DNA of 64,000 bases from NCBI GenBank assembly GCA_012934845.2, contig WNNJ02002392.1, forward strand, positions 1 to 64,000, given 5' to 3'. Shown in pieces: positions 21,501 through 29,875 of this stretch. The notes under the pieces are model-generated. The model was given only the letters and a program-made list of their open reading frames with translations, ran no database searches and was not told where the DNA came from. How positions within the stretch are numbered: position 1 is the stretch's first letter; every line of letters starts with the position of its first letter. The translations under genes and the position numbers were made by a program. The DNA comes from Pomphorhynchus laevis. Taxonomy: Eukaryota; Acanthocephala; Palaeacanthocephala; Echinorhynchida; Pomphorhynchidae.

Positions 21501-23130
21501 TCTCGTCACATACATTAATTGAAGCGGGGCAGAACAAGCATTATCTCTAAATCGTTGCTTTTGATTGACATCGGTTCTACGACTATACTTTCAAGCGTTA
21601 ATTCGTAGTCTGATTTCGCCCATATATTGTAATCAACATTTTTTACACGTCCACAGTTTGTACTGTGTTAAAATTGTTGATGCCCCCATAATACTTCAGT
21701 AAATTTACCGCTCTCTGCTATTTTCAAGCAGGCTGGATATGTAAGTGTAAGTTAAAAGCGCTAGTTTAAAGTTAATAACGCAGTATTTTTCAGACTCTTT
21801 GTCAATTTTTAATTAATAATATTTTACTTTCATGCATCAAATTTCATGAACTAGTCTATCTATTTGCTGTACCAAATATCAAATTTGAAGAAATTATTGC
21901 CTTAGTACGTAGAGCAGTCTAACAATTAAAAGAGCATAGTTTTATAGATCTTATAGTTTTGTTCCAATCATAAGTCTTTTAGAATGTAAAGGTTACTAAC
22001 AACGGACTTCTTCCAAAACGTGAAGCAAACAATAGTTTTTTTACTGCAAACTAAGATAATATTTTAATTTTTGGTTTAATAATCTAATTAAGTTGTGTGT
22101 TAGCCATTGGTTTGTTTATTAAAATATATTTTCAAGAAACTATTAAAATGTTGACTCAATGCTGACTGGTTTCGTTTATATAGCAAACTCATTTGCAAAA
22201 AAAAAGTTTCTATAAGTAATTATTATATTACTAATGCTTTTTTAATAGCATTCCATACATCTTTACTTTTATTTAACTAATTTTAGCTTTACCAACTTGC
22301 TGATGTTATATGCTAGTACGGAAGAATAAGAATTTCAAGCTGCAATTTTAAGGCTTGTTATACCTTCGACAAATCAATGTAAGATTGTATCAGTATTTTA
22401 ATGTAGAATTTTATCAATACTCTACATATTACTTCATCCTATAGTGTATAAGCGACAGCCCATATATATCATCACATATATCATATGTGTGATGATGTGA
22501 TTGACGCAGCTTAGGGCATTATCTAGAGTCAAGTAAATGGCTTTGTCCATCGCCGTCATTCAAATAGTTGAGATTTAGAAAATTAGCAACGGGATGTGAG
22601 GGCAATTTTTATTTCGTTCGGTTTAGCAAAATAACTAAATCACAATTTAATTTCGACAGCATAATATCATTGTGGAGATTACGTTCTAACCACTGTTTCT
22701 ACACGAAATTGTAAGTATTTTATCATTCATTTATAGCATGCCTTTTTTAATCAATGAGAATATGTCGTTGCTAGCAAAAGCTGCCAGCTATGAGCTGACA
22801 GCTTTCTTACCTTATTTGCTCTTTTAAATAGTTTTGGTATATTTGTTAATCTGCTATATCTAAAGGAGTATGTAGGCTACGTTTGTTGAAAACGTAAGTA
22901 ATATACATGCCTAATATACAATTAATTAAGTCGAATAAATTATTCGTTTCTATTTCGACATCAACGACTTTGCAGTGACTTAGAATTTAAAACTAATTTT
23001 TTATGTTATGTATCCATTGAAACCAAAATACTTGATTTAATAATAGTAATATATCTATAGCAAGAAGATAAATATTATCATTAACAAACTGTAATTCGGC
23101 GACCACAATCATCTTCATTAGGCATATGAG
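21500..23130. other. intergenic, no supported feature
   Basis: AT-rich and without ORFs of interest. A small palindrome (ATATATCATCACATA around 22,465-22,500) is the only structure noticed. Confidence 0.5.
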
Positions 23131-23362
23131 TAAAATTATGTGGCAGTCAGGAAAGAATTGACAAAACGATACCAGGTACCGTTTCGTCATTATTTTGACT
23201 CATCAGTACCAGATACCTCCCAGTACTGGATACAGAAGAGGACCAGCAGACGGCACGAGTATGTCAAAGGTACTTAGAGCTAGAAAATTTCTAACAAACT
23301 AGGTACATGATTCACCAAAAGGATCATTAGCAAAGAGCCCTGGCTAATGCCAGCGCATTCTA
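23130..23362 (-). repeat. hammerhead repeat family H2, minus copy
   Basis: Reverse complement of the plus-strand H2 unit that begins at 23,365. Shares GCTGGCATTAGCCAG, the GTACCTTTGACATACTCGTG block and a full hammerhead. Meets the plus copies head to head at about 23,363. Confidence 0.85.
23176..23256 (-). ncRNA. hammerhead ribozyme, H2 minus copy
   Basis: Minus strand order: GTGCCGT then C (cleavage triplet GTC), stem-loop I, CTGATGA, stem II, GAAAC, GGTAC. Stem III pairs GUGCCGU with ACGGUAC (7 bp including one G-U). CUGAUGA and GAAA are intact. Stem I pairs six base pairs, several of them wobbles. Stem II (GTCAAAATAATGAC) closes with GUC/GAC. Confidence 0.85.
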
Positions 23363-23364
23363 TC

Positions 23365-23800
23365 TATAATGAGACGAAGTAATGACGAAACGGTATCTGG
23401 TATCGTTTTGTCGATTCTTTCGTGGCTGCCACATCATAGAAAGAGAAAAATGCCAACGGAAATATCTCATTTTCTTGTAAAATACAAGTAAGTTGGCAGA
23501 TAAATAGAAAGAATGTGCTGGAATTAGCCAGTGCTCTTTGCTAATGATCATTTTGGTGAAGCATGTACCTACTTTGCTAGAAATTTTCTAGCTCTAAGTA
23601 CCTTTGACATACTCGTGCCGTCTGCCGGTCCTCCTCTGCATCCAGTAATTGAAGGTATCTGGCACTGATGAGTCGAAGTAATGACGAAACTGTACCTGGT
23701 ATCGTTTTGTGGATTCTTTGGTGACAGCCACATCATACAAACAGAAAAATGCCCACGGAAGTCTCTCATTTTCTCGAGTAAAATGATTTTTAAAAATTGT
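23365..23800 (+). repeat. hammerhead repeat family H2, about 1.4 tandem units
   Basis: The GACGAAAC core recurs at 23,384 and 23,683, a period of 299 bp, with matching flanks (TGGTATCGTTTTGT, GCCACATCATA, GAAAAATGCC). The first unit starts inside the ribozyme core (TGAGACGAAG). Tandem units with one ribozyme each are the arrangement expected of SM-alpha or retrozyme-like repeats. Confidence 0.85.
23615..23695 (+). ncRNA. hammerhead ribozyme, H2 plus copy
   Basis: GTGCCGT-C, stem-loop I (TGCCGGT ... TCTGGCA), CTGATGA at 23665-23671, stem II, GAAAC at 23686-23690. Core is intact. Stem III has one mismatch (GUGCCGU against ACUGUAC), so it may be weaker than the other H2 ribozymes. Confidence 0.82.
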
Positions 23801-24319
23801 GTTCATACACATTACAATTGTGACAGTAGCTATCAAAATATTGTAATTTTATAATAAAAATTCATTTCTTTCTAATTCCGATAAAAATAAAATTTAAAAT
23901 CAATTGATTTTAAATCTGTCGTTGTTCCAATATCTTCTGATAGTCGAGCATCTCTATGAGGAGGAAGCAAGTTCTATGTGACATGCCTTTTCTGGCACTT
24001 ACTTAAATCAAATTTATCGTGATGAATGCGACTACACATAGATTGCAAAACATGTTCCTATAGTATTCTCTCTATATCAAAAATTCACATTATCAAAAGC
24101 TACAAAGATCATTGTAACAGTGATCAGTTTTATGAATCGTTCCATTATTAGTGTAGTTGGTCTAATCGTCGCGAATAAACGAAAAAAATTACTTCTTAAT
24201 TACTATACCCCATCCGAACTGAAATTTTTTAATAATCCTTCCAATGATTAATAATAGATCAGTTGTTCAGTATATATTTTTTGAATGCTGGAACATGATC
24301 AATTAAAACACAAATTTAT

Positions 24320-24357
24320 TTTTTTATTTCGCTAGCTGTTGCTAGCGAAATAAAAAA
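24320..24357. repeat. 17-bp perfect inverted repeat
   Basis: TTTTTTATTTCGCTAGC, loop TGTT, and its exact complement. May be a small fold-back or a terminator-like hairpin; no neighbouring gene. Confidence 0.85.
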
Positions 24358-24750
24358 GAAAACGCAAACAAAAACGGACAAACATCAGTTATTTTTTGAT
24401 ACACAAATAGTAAGTAAAATGTAAAAGATTTTAAGTGCAATATGGACAATTTTAATAAGAATGTAAAGAAACATGCCTTAAGCGTTTTGTTACGATGAAC
24501 TAATCGGTAACACAGTAGAGTAAATCACATCATCAACCACCTAAACGACAATTATTCAAAATTTTATCCCGTATGTATCAGAGATACAACAGGAAAGATA
24601 TCTTACAAATTAGTAAAATATGTTACGGCGGTATCCTTATAAGCATCTTAATTCACGTTAAGGTGAACGCACGTTGACCTTATATTTAACACTGATGTGA
24701 TCCGGATATCGACGGTTAAATATGCACAATAAAGATCATATATACAAAAC

Positions 24751-24775
24751 GTTTCGGATGTTAAGCCTTTGTCAA
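24751..24775 (-). ncRNA. decayed PLE-end hammerhead-like motif
   Basis: Minus strand TTGACAA, GG...CC stem II, GAAACG, as at PLE ends. Core substitutions make cleavage unlikely. Confidence 0.35.
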
Positions 24776-25964
24776 TTTTTATCTCCAAGTTTTATTTAAC
24801 TTTTTTCCTATATCTCGATTAGAGAGCTACTACAGATCTACAGATTAAGATCTTTAAAAGATTACGTGTATATAACAATTTGTGTTGATTGTCGTCTACT
24901 GACATTTTAAATCGGTAGACAATCAACACTATATATAATCGATGCATACAAAAATTATACGTCATTTGTATTAGAGTTGTATACTTCGGAATATTGTTTT
25001 AGCAAAAGCCAAATCAAAGTTCAATATTCTACCAGACATTACTAAAACGGACTATTCTGAGCCAACATTTTCAATTCTGTTCTTCGTTACCTATTGAAAC
25101 GCTTCTATTCAATATTCGAACATGCAAACAAAATATTCCTTGCGTTGTCTATAAAAGTCCTCAATGAACTTTTCCGTACACAACCTTTGGCGGTGTATCT
25201 CTATAATAAACTCCTGAACGGCTTGTAAACCATTTACGTTTATAACGAAGTATACAAAAATTATACGTCAATTGTTACTAGAGTTGTATATTTCGGAATA
25301 TTCTGGTTTATATTTTTAAACTTTTGAATGAAATCAAGTGTGCTTCCTATGTATAGTGAAATTCGTTATATATGTTGAAGTAGGAGCGTGTGAATCTGAG
25401 ATTAAGTTCTATTACTACTCACTACTGGCCTTCCTTTCATTGATATGTAAGATTGATGTGGATTTGGGGTCATGCAGAACTTTCTCCGTTTATTTTAACC
25501 TTCTAGTAAGTAGTGCATTTCGTTTATTGCTGGTTAGCCTATTGATACAAACTTTTGTAAATGTTATTTTAGGTCATACAAATCTTTGTCAATTTGTGTA
25601 ACGTGTTATGGACGTAAACCCAGCTTTTTTATGTTCTTACCATAGCCATTTTAGCTTCAATGATACATTCGTTGTATTAGCGCGAAATTATTCTTTATTA
25701 TTAGCCCAATCGGCGTCTTATGGCGTAGATTGCGTGCAAAAACTGAAATAGTGGCTACTTTTACATATATATTAAGTGGAAAGTTTGATATATATATATA
25801 TATAGATTGTTTCTTATGGGATCATGAAGATCGATTGAAATCGGGACTGGTGATCCTTTTTATGGATGCTTATTTATGTATTGAATAGTTGCTAGGTCAC
25901 ACAAGGTGACTTTCGCATTGAAAACCAGCTACAGAATCCTTCCTTCATGATATCCAATTCCATA

Positions 25965-26060
25965 CACCCTGACTACTAACGGCACCATTGCCACAGCCGT
26001 TTTCGTTTCGCCCGCTTTTTGCCACTTGTTGGTAGCCCCGGGCTCATCAGAAGGCTGACT
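25965..26060 (-). ncRNA. hammerhead ribozyme of H1 unit 1
   Basis: Minus strand: CTGATGA (26044-26050), stem II GCCCG/CGGGC enclosing a further hairpin, GAAAC (26005-26009), an extended stem III hairpin (AACGGC/GCCGTT), and GTC (25971-25973) followed by AGGGT that can pair with GCCTT before the core. All core bases are present. The long, branched stem II is unusual, and stem I is short with wobbles, so activity is plausible but not assured. Confidence 0.7.
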
Positions 26061-26129
26061 ACCAACTCTTCGCCTTTTGAAATTTGACTTATCCGAGATT
26101 CGAGCTGTCGCTCTCCGTACTTGGCTTGC

Positions 26130-26148
26130 GCTCTTGACTGCTGGGCTA
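26130..26148 (-). promoter_or_regulatory. pol III A box of H1 unit 1
   Basis: TAGCCCAGCAGTCAAGAGC fits the A-box pattern TRGCNNAGYNGG closely; the B box GCTCGAATC is downstream at 26105-26097 with tRNA-like spacing. No acceptor stem is present, so this is a tRNA-derived promoter and not a tRNA gene. Confidence 0.7.
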
Positions 26149-26920
26149 CGAATCCAGGATTATCAGATTTCACACAGTATATGAAACCTTCCATCATGAT
26201 CTCCAGAAACTGCATTGTCCGAGATGCTCTCTGGCATGCTTATTATAGATTGTATCGTATGAGATCATGAAGATCGATTGAAATCGGGACTGGTGATCCT
26301 TTTTATGGATGCTTATTTATGTATTGAATAGTTGCTAGGTCACACAATGTGACTTTCGCATTAAAAACCAGCTACAGAATCCTTCCTTCATGATATCCAA
26401 TTCCATACACCCTGACTACTAACGGCCCATTGCCACAGCCGTTTTCGTTTCGCCCGCTTTTTGCCACATGTTGGTAGCCCCGGGCTCGTTAGAAGGCTGA
26501 CTACCAACTCTTCACCTTTTGAAACTTGACACATCCGAGATTCGAGATGTCGCTCTTCGTACATTGGCTTGCGCTCTTGACTGCTAGGCTACGAATCCAG
26601 GATTACCAGATTTCACACAGTATATGAAACCTTCCATCATGATATCCAGAAACTGTATTGTCCGAGATGCTCTCTGGCATGCTTTTTATAGATTGTTTCT
26701 TATGGATCATGAAGATCGATTGAAATCGGGACTGGTGATCCTTTTATGGATGCTTATTTATGTATTGAATAGTTGCTAGGTCACACAAGGTGACTTTCGC
26801 ATTGAAAACCAGCTACAGAATCCTTCCTTCATGATATCCAATTCAATACACCCTATGGAATTGTATATATAGTGGGTATTTCGAGTATATAATTGCCCCT
26901 CAAGGTCTATTGTAGACTCT

Positions 26921-27008
26921 TTTGTATATAAAAGATTTTCTAATTGAGGAAAGAATTACTTTTTAAAAAGTACTTCTTTCCTCAATTAGAAAATCTTTTA
27001 TATACAAA
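26921..27008. repeat. 88-bp near-perfect palindrome
   Basis: Two 44-bp arms meet without a loop (TTTGTATATAAAAGATTTTC ... and its complement) with one mismatch. Would form a cruciform. A second palindrome follows directly. Confidence 0.9.
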
Positions 27009-27011
27009 TAT

Positions 27012-27064
27012 ATGATACCATTCAGCGTAAATTTTTTTAAAAAATTCACGCGGAATGGTATCAT
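27012..27064. repeat. second palindrome, about 26-bp arms
   Basis: ATGATACCATTC... pairs with ...GAATGGTATCAT around a TTTTAAAA-like centre, with two mismatches. Its right arm and following bases (27,047-27,071) recur exactly at 35,777-35,801 beside another H2 ribozyme. Confidence 0.85.
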
Positions 27065-27071
27065 CATTTGA

Positions 27072-27450
27072 GATTATAAGTAAGCCGATATTAAGATAGC
27101 TTGCGCTGGCATTTGCCAGTGCTTTTGCTAATGATCCAATTTGGTGAAGCTATTGTAGTGCTAATTCAGCACTCTAGATGATGTTACTAGAGATGTTCCA
27201 GTACATCATGCACTTGATTCATTCGTTGATTGCCGTCTGCTAGTCCTCCTCTGCATCCAGCAGTAAGCGGGAACTGGCACTGATGAGTCATTGTTATGAC
27301 GAAACGGCATTTGTCATTCTTTCGCGTCGGGCTTATATATAGTGTCTGATGCATGGTTAAACTGCAATACGCACTGCCATGCACAGAGCTTATGCTAAAT
27401 TCCCTCTGATGATTCAGATTAAGGGTAGTTCTGTTTTTTGAGCTTTAAAC
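27072..27450 (+). repeat. hammerhead repeat family H2, divergent copy
   Basis: Carries the H2 head (GCGCTGGCATTTGCCAGTGC, 27,104-27,123), GCTAATGATC, and the ribozyme, followed by TCATTCTTTCGCGTCGGGC, which it shares with the palindrome at 35.8 kb. Outer limits are uncertain. Confidence 0.75.
27232..27308 (+). ncRNA. hammerhead ribozyme, best H2 example
   Basis: GCCGT-C then stem-loop I (TGCTAGT with ACTGGCA, 7 bp), CTGATGA (27280-27286), stem II GTCAT-TGTT-ATGAC (5 perfect pairs), GAAAC, GGC. Stem III pairs GCCGU with ACGGC. Every conserved core base is present and cleavage is expected after C27237. Topology: stem I closed by a loop, stem III open. Confidence 0.9.
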
Positions 27451-27496
27451 ACTGTTTAAGCGTGTGTTAAGGTTCCTATGGATGATTATTGAAGTC

Positions 27497-27538
27497 ACGG
27501 TACCGATGAGCTCCATAAGAGCGAAACGCGTCTACCGT
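27497..27538 (+). ncRNA. compact 42-nt hammerhead, one core change
   Basis: ACGGTA, CCGATGA, stem II GCTC-CATAA-GAGC, GAAAC, two-base loop, GTC, TACCGT. Stem I pairs six of six; stem III is the minimal 2-bp type seen in PLE and retrozyme hammerheads. The core has C in place of U4 (CCGATGA), which should weaken cleavage. A (TA)n tract follows about 200 bp later. Confidence 0.7.
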
Positions 27539-27728
27539 TGTTGAAGTTTGTCGTCACACATAAGATGACTGGGCATACGTAGCGACTTTGAATATTGCGA
27601 GAATAATTCGGTTCTATTTCTTAGTCTGATGAGTATATATAGGATGTTGTCTGGTGTTTATGCCTTTTCATGAGGAAAACATAGTGATTTATTTATGAGC
27701 ATACCATTTGGTGTCCCAGGGCAGGTGT

Positions 27729-27736
<8 letters not shown>

Positions 27737-27816
<80 letters not shown>

Positions 27817-27830
27817 ATATTTTATATATA
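27737..27830. repeat. (TA)n microsatellite
   Basis: About 90 bp of TA with two short interruptions, downstream of the compact hammerhead. Confidence 0.95.
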
Positions 27831-28792
27831 TGGATCGTCGCTCAATCCGCAATCAGAAGAATCTTTAAGTAGTCTCAATTATGCTAGTATAAAATGAATA
27901 TTACGCACGTGCTATCTTATTTGCTTATTCTGCATTACTCAACCACCCATAAAGCAAAAATTCTATTGGGTATTAATTCTTCGAAATTCGGCTAACTCAG
28001 TAGGTTCTTTTAAAAGTTAAAAATGATTTTATATTACGCTGTCATATACGGAAGAATTTGTGTATAATTGTAGAGAATCACCTGAATTGTTTAAAATAAT
28101 TATAGCTATTATCGAAACTGGTAGCTTTATTTTCGTAATAAGATACGAAAAATAACTTTATTTTTCGTATCTTATTGGTTGCCGCCAGTTGCAGATGCTT
28201 TTCCAGACCTACTAAATGTTGTAAATTTTCTTGAGGTTCTTTTTATGGTTTTGCGAAATGTACAAAATATTGCAGAAAACTGTTCAAAACACAAGATTGT
28301 TTTCCCGTAATATTACGTAATAGCGTACGATTATTAAAATATGAAGTTATTTTGTATTCTTTTTGAAGTAGCGTCAATTTAAAGCATTATAATTTTGGTA
28401 AGATACGGCTTGGTGATGGTTCTGTCTATTTCGCAATATAAAGAGATATATTTCACTCTGTTAATATTGTTAGGTGTGTGATTTTATCGATTTAATTTAC
28501 TGACTTGTTGCAATTGTAGGCAAATCCAGGAGAATACCCAAACTTACGATAATTATAATAAATATATTATTGGCATGGCGATAAAACATTGCTTGCAGGG
28601 AATTAAAAAGAGACAGTTAAGATGTTTTTAAAAATTAAATTAAATTTTAATCGATATCTCATTATTTCGAAAATTAAAGCAACGTGTTAGGTCACAGGCG
28701 CTTCAATCGAATTTAAAAAAAATAAGAACAGTGCTTTGTCGATAAAAAGTGGTAGTAGTATTTTTCAATTACTTTGCAGTGAAGACGCCTTA
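27831..28792. other. 3' flank of RNF126-like gene
   Basis: No ORF or domain. Contains an 18-bp perfect hairpin at 28137-28176. The 3' UTR of the minus-strand gene must lie in the right part, but I could not place a clear poly(A) signal. Confidence 0.5.
28137..28176. repeat. 18-bp perfect inverted repeat
   Basis: AATAAGATACGAAAAATA, loop ACTT, exact complement. Confidence 0.9.
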
Positions 28793-29875
28793 TTAATCAA
28801 TGTCATCTTGTAACGGTGAATAATGATTAGGTGAATCATCAGTAGGAGACGGATCATGATCAACATTGCGAGATGATGCTCCTTGATTATTGATTGATTC
28901 CTGACTACGGTGCTGCGAGTTCGAAGCATCATTTCTAGCGGTCACTGATTGGTTACCACCGTCGCTACCGCTGTTGCTGGACCGTTGTTGATCTAATGGA
29001 GATAGAACTCGTGATATAGCTGAAGCAATATTGCGTATCAGCACATTCGGGTTAAGCCATCCATGTTGACTTTCGTTGACAGATGAGGTTGATGCTTGAC
29101 TCGGTGAGGTAGTCATCACATCTAAACGGCTTCTAGGAGTTGATTGTCTTGTTGGAGAAATTGATGTACTAATTCCGAGGACATTCGGATTATTTTGGCC
29201 ACTTAGCGTGAATGTTGCTGCAGCGGGGGAGCGGCCAACTTCCTCCGGATTAAAATCGAAACCTCCAAAGCGTACAAAGGGTAAGGTAGTTGCATAACCG
29301 GATCCAATACCGCCAATTGTATTTGCAGCGTTAGCGATTGACGTATTGTTGTTGTTGTTACCTCCATCTGCTGATTCCAATCTTTGCGCTAAAGCATCTA
29401 AAGTCGCGTGCAGCATGCTACCAACTGCGTTGCTATCTAGCAATGAAGAAGGATTGTCTGTATTCATTATTACTACTTGCTCGGTAGTATTACCACCCAT
29501 AGCAGCAGTGTTTGTCGGTCTACTGGACAAATTGTTTGAATTATTTGAAGCATGAAATATTAAGGGATTAGAAGAAGAATTGGATAATACAAAAGTCGCA
29601 TCATACATCGACGGCAAATCGTTGTTGTTGCCACCACTGCTATCTCCGAATTGCAAGCCAGTGGTAGCTGTTGTATTAGCATCACCTTCGGGTATCTGCA
29701 TATCTGATCGATTATTCCTTTCTGATGATAATGACGGCATCCTTGTCAAGTAGTTGTCAAAGATCTGAAAGTTAGGATTATTAAAACCCCCTTCCGTATT
29801 AAGTGGAATCATATATTCTTGACGACTTGTGTCAGCTCCTTGCAGATTTCGACGACAAACGGGGCATGTTCCACG
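28793..29875 (-). CDS. RNF126-like terminal exon
   Basis: Starts RGTCPVCRRNL, giving the last CxxC of the RING, then about 340 residues rich in Ser, Asn, Gly and Thr (runs such as NNNNNT, SSSNPL) to a TAA. The Met at 29812 is internal. The tail is probably disordered. Confidence 0.9.
   Translation of the reverse strand, partial: RGTCPVCRRNLQGADTSRQEYMIPLNTEGGFNNPNFQIFDNYLTRMPSLSSERNNRSDMQIPEGDANTTATTGLQFGDSSGGNNNDLPSMYDATFVLSNSSSNPLIFHASNNSNNLSSRPTNTAAMGGNTTEQVVIMNTDNPSSLLDSNAVGSMLHATLDALAQRLESADGGNNNNNTSIANAANTIGGIGSGYATTLPFVRFGGFDFNPEEVGRSPAAATFTLSGQNNPNVLGISTSISPTRQSTPRSRLDVMTTSPSQASTSSVNESQHGWLNPNVLIRNIASAISRVLSPLDQQRSSNSGSDGGNQSVTARNDASNSQHRSQESINNQGASSRNVDHDPSPTDDSPNHYSPLQDDID

Larger units (their letters stand above)
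23801..25785. other. intergenic, small hairpins only
   Basis: AT-rich, non-coding. Holds a 17-bp perfect hairpin (24320-24357), a hairpin around 24,882-24,927, a decayed PLE-end motif (24751-24775) and two partly matching 60-bp segments near 24,940 and 25,240 (ACAAAAATTATACGTCA). Confidence 0.5.
25802..26857 (-). repeat. H1 tandem array: tRNA-promoter plus hammerhead repeat, 2.4 units
   Basis: Units start at 25802, 26243 and 26687 (period 441-444 bp); the third is cut at about 26,857. On the minus strand each full unit has a pol III A box (TAGCCCAGCAGTCAAGAGC, 26130-26148) and B box (GCTCGAATC, 26097-26105), then a hammerhead core, then a non-coding body. A (TA)n run lies directly before the array at 25,787-25,804. 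This is the layout of the schistosome SM-alpha SINE-like repeats. A third family member stands alone at 51,761. Copy 2 has a changed core (CTAACGA), so it should be inactive. Confidence 0.85.

Noticed and set aside
26096-26148. tRNA gene
   Set aside because: A and B boxes are present but there is no acceptor stem or anticodon arm; it is the promoter of a SINE-like repeat.
27658-27852. Minus-strand ORF rich in IYIYIY
   Set aside because: It is only translation of the (TA)n tract.
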